A stretch of DNA of 45,394 nucleotides from Escherichia albertii NBRC 107761 = DSM 17582 (GTDB lineage: Bacteria > Pseudomonadota > Gammaproteobacteria > Enterobacterales > Enterobacteriaceae). Numbering within the stretch: the stretch's first letter is position 1; every line of letters begins with the position of its first letter. The translations under genes and the position numbers were made by a program. Below, one piece after another: positions 25,969-38,800 of the stretch. The notes beneath the pieces were generated by a model. That model worked only from the letters and a program-made list of their open reading frames with translations. It made no database searches and had not been told where the DNA came from. The stretch lies in assembly GCF_000759775.1 (NCBI RefSeq), contig NZ_BBMY01000026.1, positions 1 through 45,394 on the forward strand. Direction: 5' to 3'.

Positions 25969-27582
25969 TTATTTATTGGTGAGTACTACGTTCCATGGCA
26001 GGAGTTCGCCAACTCGGTTGGAAGGCCATTCCGGCAGTACGCTCAGAATATGGCGCAGATACGCTTCCGGATCGATACTGTTCAGACGGCAGGTGCCGAT
26101 CAGCCCGTACAGCAGTGCACCACGCTCGCCGCCGTGATCGCTACCGAAGAACACGTAATTTTTCTTTCCGAGACAGACTGCACGAAGCGCTCTTTCCGCT
26201 GTGTTATTGTCCGCCTCCGCCAGACCGTCATCACAGAAGTTGCACAACGCAACCCAGTGCTTCCTGATATACCGGAACGCATCTCTCAGACGGCATTTTT
26301 TCGATAACGTGTGTTCTTTCTCCTGCATCAGCTTATACAGGGAAGTCAGTAGCGGTTTACTCTGCATTTGCCTGACCGCCAGGCGTTCAGACACCGGCAA
26401 CCCGCGTATTTCGTGCTCAATGGCGTACAGTTCACCGATTAGTTTCAGTGCTTCTTCCGCCGTCGCGCTTTTGGTACTGATATATACATCGTGGATTTTG
26501 CGCCGTGCATGAGCCCAGCATCCTGCTTCCGTCAACGCGCCGCCTTCACGTTCGGCACTGAACAGCCGATCGTAACCTGCGAACGCATCTGCCTGCAGGA
26601 TACCCCGGAAGGGACGAAGGTGTTGCTCCGGATGTTTACCCTGATGGTCCGGTGAGTAGGCGAACCAGACCGCCGGAGGTTCTGGCGAACCGGCATTTCG
26701 GTCATCCCGGACATACGTCCAGATATATCCTGTTTTCGCCTTCTTCCTGCCCGGTGCCAGTACTTTTACTGGTGTGTCATCAGTGTGAACCTTGCGGGTG
26801 TTCATCACATAACTGTACAGGGCATCATTCAGCGGAGTCATTAACTGGCAGCACGCATCAACCCAGTTGGAGAGTAAGGCACGGCTCAGTTCGACACCCT
26901 GGCGGGCAAAGATTTCACTCTGACGATACAGTGGCAGATGTTCGCAGTATTTTCCCGTTAACACGCGGGCAAGTAACTCCGGGCCCGCGATACCACGCTC
27001 TATCGGACGGGATGGTGCCGGTGCTTCAACGATGCAGTCACATTTTGTACAGGCTTTTTTTACCCGTTCTGTGCGGATCACTTTTAGGGCGCTGCTCACC
27101 AGTTCCAGTTGTTCTGCACTGACTTCCCCCAGATAATCCAGCTCACCGCCACACTCCGGGCAACAGCTTTCTTCAGGCTCCAGGCGGTTTATTTCGCGGG
27201 GCAGATGCTCCGGTAACGGACGACGATGGCGTGACTGTCGCAACTGGCGGGGAACCTGCGGGTCATCCTCTCGCCCACTGTAACGATCGCTGTCCTGTTC
27301 GCGTTGCTTCAGCAGGGCCTCAGCCAGTTCAACTTCACGACGCAGTTTTTCAGAACGGGTACCGAACAGCATCCGGCGCAGTTTTTCTATCTGAGCCCGC
27401 AGATGTTCTATTTCCCGTTCATCTTCTTCGATCTTTTCTTCGGCACGTGCCAGCGCAGAACGCAGGAAGGCCTTCGTCTCTTCAACCAGACTCAGTTGTT
27501 GGTCTTTCTGACGGAGGGCTTCAGCCTGCTCAGAGAGCAACCTTTCCAGCTCTGCGATGCGAATGAGGTATTTCTGACTCAT
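25969..27582 (-). CDS. tnpC: IS66 TnpC transposase
   Basis: A 537-residue IS66 DDE transposase. An N-terminal coiled coil (residues 1-75) leads to the RRMLFGTRSEKLRRE motif. The zinc-binding segment CCPECGGELDYLG and CTKCDC follow. The catalytic core includes HTDDTPVKVLAPGR (first Asp), LQADAFAGYDRLF (second Asp), ALTEAGCWAHARRK and AEADNNTAERALRAV (Glu), ending LPEWPSNRVGELLPWNVVL. It looks complete. It is the only full-length IS66 transposase in the window. Confidence 0.93.
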   Translation of the reverse strand: MSQKYLIRIAELERLLSEQAEALRQKDQQLSLVEETKAFLRSALARAEEKIEEDEREIEHLRAQIEKLRRMLFGTRSEKLRREVELAEALLKQREQDSDRYSGREDDPQVPRQLRQSRHRRPLPEHLPREINRLEPEESCCPECGGELDYLGEVSAEQLELVSSALKVIRTERVKKACTKCDCIVEAPAPSRPIERGIAGPELLARVLTGKYCEHLPLYRQSEIFARQGVELSRALLSNWVDACCQLMTPLNDALYSYVMNTRKVHTDDTPVKVLAPGRKKAKTGYIWTYVRDDRNAGSPEPPAVWFAYSPDHQGKHPEQHLRPFRGILQADAFAGYDRLFSAEREGGALTEAGCWAHARRKIHDVYISTKSATAEEALKLIGELYAIEHEIRGLPVSERLAVRQMQSKPLLTSLYKLMQEKEHTLSKKCRLRDAFRYIRKHWVALCNFCDDGLAEADNNTAERALRAVCLGKKNYVFFGSDHGGERGALLYGLIGTCRLNSIDPEAYLRHILSVLPEWPSNRVGELLPWNVVLTNK

Positions 27583-27612
27583 GACCGTTTTTATAATGCG
27601 GTCAGGAGTTTT

Positions 27613-27963
27613 TTACAACATTGTCAGTGAGTTAAGGCGGGATGTTTTTGGCTGACGCCAGTCCTGCTTATCGAGGAGCATTACCAGTTGCGAACGGGTA
27701 ATGGATACCTTGCCGTCACGTACCGCAGGCCAGATAAACTGGCCTTCCTCCAGGCGTTTGGTGAACAGGCACAGACCATCAGCATCAGCCCAAAGAATTT
27801 TAACGGTGTCACCCCGTCGGCCACGGAAGATAAACAGGTGGCCGGAGAAGGGATTATCATTCAGCACATGTTGTACCTGTTCTCCCAGTCCGTTGAAGAA
27901 TTTACGCATATCGGTAACGCCGGCAACGAGCCAGATACGGGTACCTGATGGGAGTGAAATCAT
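27613..27963 (-). CDS. tnpB: IS66 TnpB accessory protein
   Basis: A 116-residue TnpB: GTRIWLVAGVTDMRKFFNGL, HLFIFRGRRGDTVKILWADA and the end DWRQPKTSRLNSLTML. It overlaps the tnpA stop by 4 bp and lies 30 bp before tnpC on the minus strand. Intact. Confidence 0.92.
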   Translation of the reverse strand: MISLPSGTRIWLVAGVTDMRKFFNGLGEQVQHVLNDNPFSGHLFIFRGRRGDTVKILWADADGLCLFTKRLEEGQFIWPAVRDGKVSITRSQLVMLLDKQDWRQPKTSRLNSLTML

Positions 27964-28340
27964 CTTCCCCTCCCGCTCAGTTCGCGGATCAACACCGTGA
28001 GCAGCTCTGGCGATGGATTTTCCAGCGTCATGTTACCGTGATGGAACTCCACCTTGCAGGAACTGGCACTGACTCTGGTCTGAGTGGAAGTGGATAAAGA
28101 CGGCGCAATGGCCGCCACAGGTTCTTTCTGCTCATCCGGCGTTATTTCTACAGGTAATAATTCAACGCCAGTGTCAGAAGAGGTCGTTACCGGAAGACGC
28201 CGCGAAACACGCCCTTCGTTCTGCCAGAGCCTGAGCCATTTGAAAATAACATTATCATTTACGCCATTTTCACGTGCAATCTGTGCAACACAAGCTCCAG
28301 GTTGTGATGCCAGTTCCACCATACGAAGTTTGAATTCATT
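27960..28340 (-). pseudogene. tnpA: IS66 TnpA, N-terminus removed
   Basis: The frame is open to the junction at 28340 and reads NEFKLRMVELASQPGACVAQ, then IARENGVNDNVIFKWLRLWQ, the TnpA helix-turn-helix core. The N-terminal residues before NEFKL are cut off by the adjoining element. A short protein could start at the internal ATG 28322, but it would lack part of the first helix. Confidence 0.8.
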
Positions 28341-28410
28341 GTAAGCGCCCCATCAGCGACGTCTTGTGAAAATTGTCCTGTCTGGCAACAATCGCGCCCA
28401 TCTATATTGA
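28341..28410. repeat. 70-bp IS66-type terminal sequence, copy 2
   Basis: Identical by eye to 24754-24823. It includes the terminal gtaagc and the leader just before the tnpA ATG at 28423. The two copies are in direct orientation 3.6 kb apart and could recombine to delete the IS66 genes between them. Confidence 0.85.
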
Positions 28411-28422
28411 TGGACACGAACG

Positions 28423-29097
28423 ATGAATTCCCAGACAACAAAAGATATTCCCTGCTTCCGTTCTTATTTGCCTGATGCCCTGCGTTTAAGATTTGAAGAT
28501 AAACTGACCATCCGGGCCATCGCTCAGCGTCTAGGTCTCAGTCATTCCACAATACATACGCTTTTTCAGCGATTTCTTGCATCCGGTATCGCATGGCCAT
28601 TGCCCGATTCAGTTTCATTCGCTCAACTTGACGCCATCCTTTATGCCAACAGAAAGAATGAATTAACAGAGCCTCAAATCAGAGAAGGCTCATGGCGAAA
28701 AGAACGGCGAACCAGCTATAGCCGTGAATTTAAGGTCCGTCTGGCTAAGCAGGCATTACAGCCTGGTGCTGTTGTTGCCCGGATCACCAGAGAACACGAT
28801 ATCAATGATAACCTGCTGTTTAAATGGAAAAGCCAGTACGAGGACGGCTTACTGAGCGATGATGACATACAGGAATGCATGCCTGTCCCGGTGGCACTGA
28901 CTGATACGCCGGAGCCGACCAGACCAGTTACAAATCCCTTCTGGCGTAACAAGCCTGATGAGCGCCCTGAGGGGGCTCCCGGAAACGTCCCACGGTGCGA
29001 GCTGCATCTTAAATCAGGTGTGGTAAAACTGTTTGACCCTCTCACTCCGGAACTGTTACGGGCGCTAATCCGCGAAATGAAAGGGGGTATCCGATGA
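28423..29097 (+). CDS. tnpA: IS66-family TnpA, long form with N-terminal HTH
   Basis: A 224-residue TnpA. Residues 15-75 form an extra DNA-binding domain (RFEDKLTIRAIAQRLGLSHS). The usual IS66 core follows at about 95-140 (YSREFKVRLAKQALQPGAVV and EHDINDNLLFKWKSQY). The C-terminal part CELHLKSGVVKLFDPLTPEL is the common TnpA tail. It overlaps tnpB by 4 bp. The minus-strand remnant at 24241-24753 is the same long form but diverged. Confidence 0.85.
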   Translation: MNSQTTKDIPCFRSYLPDALRLRFEDKLTIRAIAQRLGLSHSTIHTLFQRFLASGIAWPLPDSVSFAQLDAILYANRKNELTEPQIREGSWRKERRTSYSREFKVRLAKQALQPGAVVARITREHDINDNLLFKWKSQYEDGLLSDDDIQECMPVPVALTDTPEPTRPVTNPFWRNKPDERPEGAPGNVPRCELHLKSGVVKLFDPLTPELLRALIREMKGGIR

Positions 29098-29463
29098 TAA
29101 CGCTGCCGACCGGTACCAAAATCTGGATCATCGCTGGCATCACAGATATGCGTTGTGGCTTCAATGGCCTGGCTTCGAAGGTGCAGAACACGCTGAAAGA
29201 TGACCCGTTCTCCGGGCATATCTTCGTCTTCCGGGGCCGCAGTGGCAAAATGGTGAAAATACTGTGAGCCGATCGTGACGGGTTATGCCTGTTCGCCAAA
29301 CGCCTGGAACGGGGCCGCTTCGTCTGGCCGGTGACCCGGGAAGGGAAAGTGCACCTGACGCCAGCTCAGTTATCCATGTTACGTTATTGAGCATATCCAG
29401 GACTGGCCGGCAAACCGGGTACACGATCTGTTGCCCTGGAAAGTTGATCTGACCTCTCAGTAA
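29094..29463 (+). pseudogene. tnpB: IS66 tnpB with nonsense codon, joined to tnpC 3' end
   Basis: tnpB reads GTKIWIIAGITDMRCGFNGL to GRSGKMVKIL, then TGA at 29265-29267 where the family has Trp (ILW), and resumes ADRDGLCLFAKRLERGRF. At about 29385 it is joined to the end of tnpC (IEHIQDWPANRVHDLLPWKV then DLTSQ, stop at 29461-29463). Most of tnpC is deleted. Confidence 0.85.
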
Positions 29464-29493
29464 ATATCAATACGGTTCTGGCGAGCCGCTTAC

Positions 29494-29836
29494 CTGAAAA
29501 CAAAGGATTACATCTGAGATATCAGGCCAACAGCATTAAAACACGGCGGGTAATCTCGTATCTGACATTAGCGGAGAATGTCTTACGACACTCCCCGCTA
29601 ATTTTAGGGCGAACAGTGCTGAGCACGGTTCTTAATCATCTCGCCAAAACCTACCAGAATATGGTGTTGGTTTATTAGCGCTGATTTATGGGGAGCCCTC
29701 AGCGCTTCGGCGGGGATACGCTCATAAGCACTAACTTAAGGGGTGAACCATCTGAAGAACGCGACGCCTCAGTGCCTCGTTAAGACTATGCCTCGCGTTC
29801 TTCAATTGCGTTTATTCCGCATACAGGAAATCAGCG
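29494..29836. other. Gene-free stretch downstream of the toxin gene, with inverted repeats
   Basis: No gene seen. It contains an exact 11-bp inverted repeat, gaagaacgcga (29754-29764) and tcgcgttcttc (29793-29803), with a 28-base loop. A repeated motif cagcgctgatttatggggag (about 29676-29697) recurs in varied form as cagcgctacttatggggggc (29832-29851), the second copy reaching the toxin stop. These may be ends of a lost small element. No T-run follows the hairpin in the toxin direction. Confidence 0.5.
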
Positions 29837-32800
29837 CTACTTATGGGGGGCAATTGCCTTAAGAGTGATAAAGATTATATACTTTTCATAGAGAGACTCA
29901 TCTATACCGGTAATACTGAAAAATGTATTGTGTTCCAAGAAATTTTTTTGAGTGCGAATATTTTCGCTAACAACAACCGAATTATTCAAAGACGCAATTT
30001 TAAAAAATATTTTATATATATCACTATTTTGTTCACGATAGACATCTTTACTAAAAGAATTAAAGCTAAACTCAATATTTTCATAATTAGATAAATTTAT
30101 TATATCTCCAACAGCTACACTTTCTTTTGTCCAAAAACGACATGTTGAGTATGCATATATAGGTAATGACATCTGAGCTACACAGTCTTTTCCATTATGC
30201 TCAGAAACAGTATATATATATCTATTGATAATACTATTCTGTAAATACGAATACACTGGATTTCTATATGCTTCAACCAAACCAAATAAATCATGTGAAT
30301 ATGAAGAAGGAAATGAATTAGAGTAAAGTGGATTATGTAAGATAAAACCTCCATTTTTTAATAAAGTAGGATAAAAAAACAACTTATCATTCCCATTGAC
30401 TATTTCATGTATCTTTATCCCCATTGGTGTTATATTTATTCTATTATCTGCCAGTTTGTTATCAAGAGGAACTGTTATCAAAGTAAGGTTATATTTCCAC
30501 CAGTCATTTATAAAATCTTTAAAAATAACTATAATCCCGCCCCCATGAGCTTTTGAGGTTGTTAACAATAAGTCGCCAGAGTTATTTAGATGAAAAATCT
30601 TTGATGTTCCTGTCATTACTCCGGACAATACAATATCATTTTTGATGTTGCTATTTAAACTAATGATAGATAATTTGTTTTTCTTTATTGTTTTTTGTGG
30701 CACAATAACATTATTAACCACATCCATATTGCTTAAATATTCCTTTGAGGTTCTTATAAACTTTACAAGTTCTTCTGATGGATACAACATTTTATTCCCG
30801 AGAACTATTCTAAATGGATGTCTATATATATCATTTGTGAAGTGATCAGGAGAATCACAAATAACAGGATATATATTATTTTCTCTGTCAGAAATACTTG
30901 CTTTAGCAAATGAATCTATAAAGTATTTTTGAAGGATAATACGATGTGGTATTATTTGCTTTGTTTCTCTGTTGAGATGAAGAAGCTTAATATGAACATC
31001 ACCATCAACAATCTGAAAATTATCATATAGATATGAAAATGAGTCTGATATTGTAGCATCTAACTCGGGTTGTGAAAAATAATTAAATCCATCTAATTCC
31101 AGATGAGAAATTCTATCTTCAGGTGATACTACGATATCACCATACGTTTCCCATGTAAATTTACTTAACTTATAACTGTTTTTATTTTTTACCTCTAATG
31201 CTTCTCTAAAAACATCAATATTGAATGACAACTTATCTGGCTCTATTAGGGAAATAAATTTTTTTTCATTAGGGGCGATATTTAAAGTATTATTATGAAA
31301 AGGAGTAAAGCCGCCTCTAATATTATCCCATATATTTGATATATATCCAGATAAGTCATTAAAGTGTAATATGTAAGATGAGAGGTTAGGGTTGTCTAGA
31401 CATAAAACATAACCGCTATCATCATTATTTGGAATTTTTTTTATTTGCAGATAAGAAGTTTCTAAAATAGCTACATTGATGATATCGTTAATGTCCGGTT
31501 TCTTTTCTACATTTAATTTAACCGGTTTCCTACCTATGGACATTTTATAGATATCTGAAATATAGAAAACATCACCGCCAGGCAAATATATCAATGAACG
31601 ACAGCTATCAAAAGAAGTCATGTTTTTTCGGAACACATTAATGTCTGCCAGTTCATTTGTAGTATTATTTGATATTGATATAACAAATCCTCCTTGATTA
31701 TCAAAGCTTATAAACATGTCATTGGTGTGATGTTCAAAAACAATATTGCGGAAGTCAAAAGTATCATAATCGCTACTTTCATCAGTAATGTGAATGGTTA
31801 TAGTTTTACTTCCTGAGTCGAGGAAGGTATATTTTGCCCCATGATTACCATAAATAACACTAGCATAATTAAGTTGAACAGGTAACTCCGTATCAGGAAA
31901 TAAAATTGTATATGTTAATTTATTGGCTTCAATGTCAACTTGATATTTATCATAAAATAAAGAGCATGAATTATGTATCCCCCAATTAGTTAACTGAATT
32001 ACATCAAGTGGTAAAGGCTCTTTTTCAGTTTTATTTTTATCCTTCCAGGCAATCATATCTATTGAATAAACAGATAGAGTACTTAGTTCATCATCCCAGT
32101 TTGCCATAACTCCATCCGCTGTCTGTATTGTTATATTTTTTGAAAATGTATTTATTTTTTGTAAAGTGTCACTTTCTAAAATCACATCACCTCCATTATA
32201 TAAGTCCATCTTTATAAACTCTCTTTTATCATCACTGAAGTGGCATTCAATAGATAAGCGAGAGTGCGTCTCACCTAAAATAATATGGTTGCCATTTGAT
32301 TTTTCTGATATATATATATGCAAATTATCCTGTAGTGTAGCAGGTACAAAATATGTATTGCTTCCTCCTCCAGAATATATAACGCCCCCCCCATTTCCAA
32401 GGGAAAATGTATTATCTAGATTATTACCACGAATCTTATCATATCCCAGTTTAGTACCAACAACCGAATTTATACCCTTTTGCGTTATGCTCATAACTTT
32501 TCCTGAATAAAAACCAGAGGGATGATGAAAGTTAAAAATTTGTTTCCTCTCATCTGATAAATCCAAATCCAAATTGAAGTCACGTGATAATTGTTCAAAA
32601 GAAATAATATTTCTAACACCGGGGGTACATTCTATGTTGTAATCACCAATACCACCAACCATTAATTTTATCCCGCCCGTCCCTCCTGATATTGAAAAAT
32701 TGTAGTTTTTAAAACGTTCAATCATATGTAGATTAGAGCCAAGCATACCATGTTCAACAGCAGGAATGATTATTGTTAATGGTTCTTTTCCACCAATTAC

Positions 32801-35800
32801 ACTACTACGTTGGTTACATACTGTTAATAATGGCTCAGATATTTCATCATCAGTATATGCCCTTGCAATCTCGTAAAAGTAACCAGTGCTACTCAATGTA
32901 ACTTCTGTATTAGCTCGTAATGTTTCTCCATACCCAAGATATACTGTATTATAAATCCCTTCTGGAATAACTGGATTTTGTGAAGGCCATTGGCGGTTAG
33001 AATACCCATTAGCTAATTGAGATTCAGACAGTTCCATTGAATTACATACATCCTTATCTCCCCAACCGAAAATATCGGGTTCACCTGCATCTGAGAGTTT
33101 TGTACATGCAAAATTGTATGCTCTAGACTCCATAATTTCTCTGTCAGTCATATCTGGATGACTTCCAATATTCTTCCCGCTATTATATGATTTTTCACCA
33201 TATAATATCGGAGGATTTTCTCTCATATCTAAATAAATATTACCTAACACCTGATTATTTGATAAATCGATTATACCTGTATCTTTGTTAATGCTTAGAA
33301 CCTTTGCGCTTCCATTGTCCAGATATTTTTCAGCTTCAAGCCATAACTTATGTCGCTCATTAATTTGATTCACATAAACAGCATAGTTTTTTACTTCATG
33401 AGAAAAAATAGTTATCGGAACTATAGCTATTGCCAAAGGAGGATATGCGATTGCGCCTATTGATAAAGCAGTATTTATAGATGAGAAAGATACATCTATA
33501 GCTGTTGATATATATTCAATTTGTGTGGTTGCTCTGGCATGATTTAATGAAGAGTCATATAATGACCAAATATTTATGCCTATATCTAGCAAAGGTAATT
33601 TTATTACTTTTGCCACATTGCTAAGATAACGCCCAGCGGTGCCACCTATTCTTGACGCGCACACTTCTAAACCAGAAGATATAAATCCTTCAAGCGAGGC
33701 ACCAGATATACCACCTGGGTTATATACGCGATTATTAGTAAAGGTTAAAATTCCGCCTAAAAATTTGTCTACAATGTTTTTAATATCTGACACTGCTCCT
33801 GCATGATCTATTGCGCTAATATTGTCATTTGTTTTTATCATTCGTGCATATTGAACCAAGCCAATAACAGACATAATTGCATCTATATTCATGTGCTCGA
33901 GTGCTTCAGATAAACTATTTATCCCCTCTTTAAAAGTTAAGCCAATAACTCTTGTATCTATATCAACACTATAAAGTCTCCCTTGCAGATCAGTTACTGT
34001 AACTTCCACAGTATCACTATTTATCTTTGATTCTTTGAAGTTATTAACTGAAAGAACATTTGTTTTAAGTGAAAGGCCTTGCTGTCTTAACTTATTTGAA
34101 AACTCATTAAGTAATCCAGATAGTAAGTTTTTTACATGTTCTTTCTGCCGTGAAATAATAGAATGAAGGGGCTGTTGAACTTCACTTATATGTTTAATAT
34201 CACTTTCAATCTTAACTCTTTTTGTGTTGTCCTGAATGCCTAAAAAATCCACAATATCTTTTATCTTCTGAGTTTGCGCCTCTGACAAATAATGCGTGTT
34301 TATATAATGTTGTAAAATATCCCCATTTATTTTCAGACTTTTGATTTTATTTTTTATGGCTGTGCTTTCACTTATTCTGTTGCCATTAATGACCCCTCCA
34401 ATGTCATAAATAAAACTGACAGGCACTAAATGTCCCATAATATTTAATGAATCTCCAGTTGCGGATAATTTCTCTGGAGTTGTCAAATATATATCCCTTG
34501 ACAAAGATTCGTTCTGGATAAGAGGAAGTTTAATATACTTCCAATTATTAGGAGACTCACTAAAGTGAATTTTAACAATACCACTTCCATATAAAGATGA
34601 AAATTTACCATTGCTCGTTATATTTTTTATAAACGTTAAAGCCTGTGCTAAGGAATGGAAGTCACAATGCCCAAAATTAGGATCGGTTACTCTCCAAAAA
34701 GAAGATACTTGTTGTAACGCGAGTGAGTGATATTCTGTTGTTATTAGAATAGATGATATTCGATGCTGGTATAATATTCCTTCAGTTAGTACAGGGTCCT
34801 TCAATTCTAGGCTTTCTAACTGTGAGTGTTTTAATCTATTGTTGCCTAACTCATTGGACATTGTAATGATACGTTGTGTTTTTCTTAAAAAGAAATCATC
34901 GCGATTAGATAATTTTATATTGTCATTATATTTTGTTTGATATAATGCGCTGGCAGTTTCAATATTGTGTCTCAGTTTTTGATATCTGCTTCCATAACCT
35001 CCTGTATCAAGATACAGGAGAGACAAACCAAGGCACTTTCCTTTCGAATCTCTATCAAAAAGAAGACTTTGTGGGTGAAATTCGATATTTGTACTTTTAT
35101 GCTGCCTTGCTATTGTATCCCATATTGACGCATGAGAGTTATAAAAATCATTCCATGAAAGTAAATTATACTTTGCTTGTTCAACAATTGTATGCAATGC
35201 AGGTATATCAGAAACGGATTTATCTATACTATTTATGGCACCAAGATTACTAAAGTCATATGGCTTAACCACTGAAGCAACTGTCATAGCATTTGTTAAC
35301 TGATGTCCATGATATTCTGTTTTTTTTATTATTGTTGTTATACTGGGACATATAGTCTGTAATAATGGTATAGAAATATCTGCAAATGAATTGCTATTTG
35401 TTAAAGTTTTATGTATTTCACTCAACGATAAATATTTATATTTTTTCATTAAGCTTTCAAGATTAAAAACTCTCTCGTCATTAATTAAAAAATCCAAATT
35501 CAAAGATGAAAACTTCCCATATATAAAATCTCTATTTGCCTTGTTTTCTAAGATTCCAATGTGAATGTCATATAACATCTCGAAGTAACGATACATGAAA
35601 GGCAGCGTTAAATTTTGATTTATAGGTAAAGACAAAAATAAATTCTCATTGTATCTATCAAAATCAACAGAGTACTTAATGCCAATAACTGATGATTTTT
35701 GTTCTGTCAACTTCATGAAATACTGTTCTGATACAGATTCACTAATTTCTAATTTTATATCACTCAATATTTTTTTCTGTTCTTCTGATAAGGGAGGGTG

Positions 35801-38800
35801 CAAGAAGCTGGACACATTACCTGATAAGATATCATAAACATATGGGATTATTTTTTCTATCCAATCAGAATTGGAATTTGTATGCCTTCTTAATAACTCA
35901 AATAACTTATCAGATGGAGCTGGGTATACCACGCCGTGAGAATAATGCCCAGAAATTCCGTAACTAGACAATAAGTATTCTGCAATTATGTTGATGTCAG
36001 AAAAAACGTAGCCACTTAACTGTAATTTTTCTAATAAACTACCTGGATATGCGTAGTGGGATATATCGAGAAAGGCTATTCGCTCTTTGATATCACTATC
36101 TAATTGATGGTAAAGTGCGTTTCGTTTTGTTTCGGGATCTGTTATATATTTGGTTTTTATATCATCAAAAATTGACTTGGAAAATGACAACTCACTTTTA
36201 ACATAAAATTCAAATTTTTTAAATTGCTCTACCGTTGATAAATCTCCCCACTCATGTTGATGGCTTCGTATTATCTCAAATGATTCATGACCTGATATAA
36301 TAGAATTTTCGATGTTGTGTATAATGCCTGATAGTTTATCCCTCTCTTTAATATATGCATTTGTAGTTATGATTCTTTTATAACCATCATCATCCAACAT
36401 CGAAAATAGTTCTTTTATTTTTAATTTTGCATAATCTCTTAAAGCTTCAGCATCTTCCGTAGATAAGTGTTTTTTGTTTTCGTTTATATAAGAGTCTACT
36501 TTTTTAGTCCATAGAACACATGATATAACCTCTCGGAGGAATACATTTTTTTCCATTGTTGAATTGTACCAAACAATGATTTTTGTCTCGACATCATTAC
36601 GCGAAAATAACTTCATTGCGCTAAGTAAATCATCTTGTTTTTTACTATAAAAATCATAAATAAAATTAATTGTATTTTCAGGTTCAAATGTGTTTGAAGT
36701 TACATAATTAGCTAATTGCAGCTGTAAAGTCCTTATAGAGCGCAAGGCTAACGGATTCTCTATTTTGCTGCTTATTGCATATAATTCACGATCTAGCCTT
36801 ATTAAAAGTTTAACATCAATATTAGACGATGTTAACAATAAATTTATATCTTTAATGAGGTCTTTATTAATCTCAGTAACATATTGTATGCTTTTATTAT
36901 CCCATCCATGAAAAAAAACTCGCGAGTCGATTTCATAGTATAGGGAGGTAGGTAGTTTTTCAGGTATATGACAGTTTATTTTTTCAAATAGAATTTTATT
37001 AATATCATTATTTCTGACAGCCCATGAGCTTTCATCATCCGGTGTAATATCATTAACACCAACACTCACTGGATTCAGCCAGTTAAAACTTTTATTTTCT
37101 TCATCTGAACTTGCATATACACCCACAAAATTCATATCACTTAATTTATTATCTTTAATATGTACTTCACCTATTCGCCCTAGAGATTTATAGTATTTTT
37201 TCATTTGTCGCATAATCATGTCTGGGCCAGATATATTTAGAGTGCTGACTACATAAGGAATTGTACCGTCCTGTCGATATTCAGAAAACAAACCGTGTTC
37301 TAAATATTTTTTTACAGGTATTCCACCTACTTCCACATTATCTAAAGACTTTAGATCATTTGTGGTATAAAAGAAATTATTATAACTTATATTATCTCTG
37401 ATGCGCTGAAGTTCTAAATATTGTTTTTTCTGTCCTGATTGAATAAAATCAATACACTTACTTCCCTTGTGAGTTAGCATGAAATTATTATTCCCTCTAA
37501 TATTCCAGCTGTTTTCTGTCCATTTTTGATATCTTTTAAAAATTTTAAACGTATCTCTGACAACTGTTGTCTCAACTGGTTTAAAATAATTATTTATAGT
37601 CAGCTTTTCTATTTCACTCAATATGGTATTTAACTGATTACGTGTTTTTTCATCTAAACTATCATGTTTAATTGAGTACTTTTCCCCTTTTATTAGTGAC
37701 AGAATAGCTTCTGATAAAATCCTTCTTAGTTCTAAATCTTCAAAAAACCTATTGCCATCACCTTTTTCATTTATTATCTGTGACACTTCATCTGAATATG
37801 CAGGAAGAATATCAGTATCGGTATAAATCCCGCCATACTCTTTCAATATATTCATTCTTATCTGATCTGATGCAGCGGCGTAGTTCCATCTTAATAGCAT
37901 CTCTTGTTGATAAAAAAAATAATCTTGTGGTTTTTTAAATGATTCCAATGTGTTAATATCTTTCAGTTGAAATCTATCACCAAATTTTTGAGATATAATG
38001 TCTTTTAATAAATCTATATCTTTTTTGTTTTTCTCTACTGTAGATTTAAAGTCATTTTGAATGTCTGGTGAAAGTTTTAAAACAGCAGTTAAAAAATTAA
38101 GTCTGGATGTATCATCAGTATTTGATATTCCGTTTGATATACAATATGTAAAATAGTTATCTTGCATACCTATCATTGACTCAAGAAAAAAAACATTGAA
38201 TTTTTCCTTAGTTTCTCTCGTTAATGATTTGTATCTATTTTCAAGTTCCTTCACCCTCTCTCTTGTTTCATTAAAATCTACTGTTTCATTTTGTATGTTT
38301 TGTATTTTTAATATCACATCATTCATTTCTTCCGCTAAATGAGGATTGGTTTTTCTCAAACGTATAATTGCATAATTCATGGCTATATTTTTTAAAATCC
38401 CACTAAACTTGGCTGCACCAAAAGCATTGGGATCAATCCAGAGTAAGTAAGTATAATCTTTATATGTCTTTAAAAAAGCTGTTATATATGACGATGTATT
38501 TTCAGGCGGTGCACCTGCAACCCATACTGCATGTATAAATGGCTCTATGTCTACTTTATGTGACTGATACTCTATCCCTAATAAATTTATTATTTTAGAT
38601 ACATTGTCTGATAATTGTTTATTTTCTTTATGATCATTTATCAATGATGATAACAGTTCTCCCTGCTTAACTAATATTTCTATACCTTTTCGGCTATTTT
38701 TAGTTTGCATATTTTCATATGAATGTATGATGTCATTGAGTTCACTTATTTTCTGAAATGGAATGGTATTTCTATCAACTCCATTTAACAGCTCATTAAT

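Larger units (their letters stand above)
25939..28340 (-). mobile_element. IS66-family element, truncated at its left end
   Basis: A minus-strand tnpA-tnpB-tnpC set. The right end is gtaagc at 25939, in the tnpC of the preceding element. The left end is lost at 28340, where a third IS66-family end begins inside tnpA. No target duplications could be matched. tnpB and tnpC are complete, so proteins could act in trans on related elements. Confidence 0.85.
28341..29493 (+). mobile_element. Internally deleted IS66-family element
   Basis: It runs from gtaagc at 28341 to gcttac at 29488-29493, so both IS66-type termini are present. Inside are a complete long-form tnpA, a tnpB with a nonsense codon, and only the last 25 or so codons of tnpC. 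This is a short non-autonomous derivative that could be mobilised in trans. Flanking 8-bp sequences differ, so no target duplication is seen. Confidence 0.82.

Noticed and set aside
29754..29803. Integron attC site
   Set aside because: The inverted arms do not carry the attC core (GTTRRRY) in the right places and there is no cassette ORF or integrase nearby.
34933..35253. Plus-strand frame of 106 codons inside the toxin gene
   Set aside because: Antisense shadow within the 9.5-kb toxin frame, with no supporting signals.
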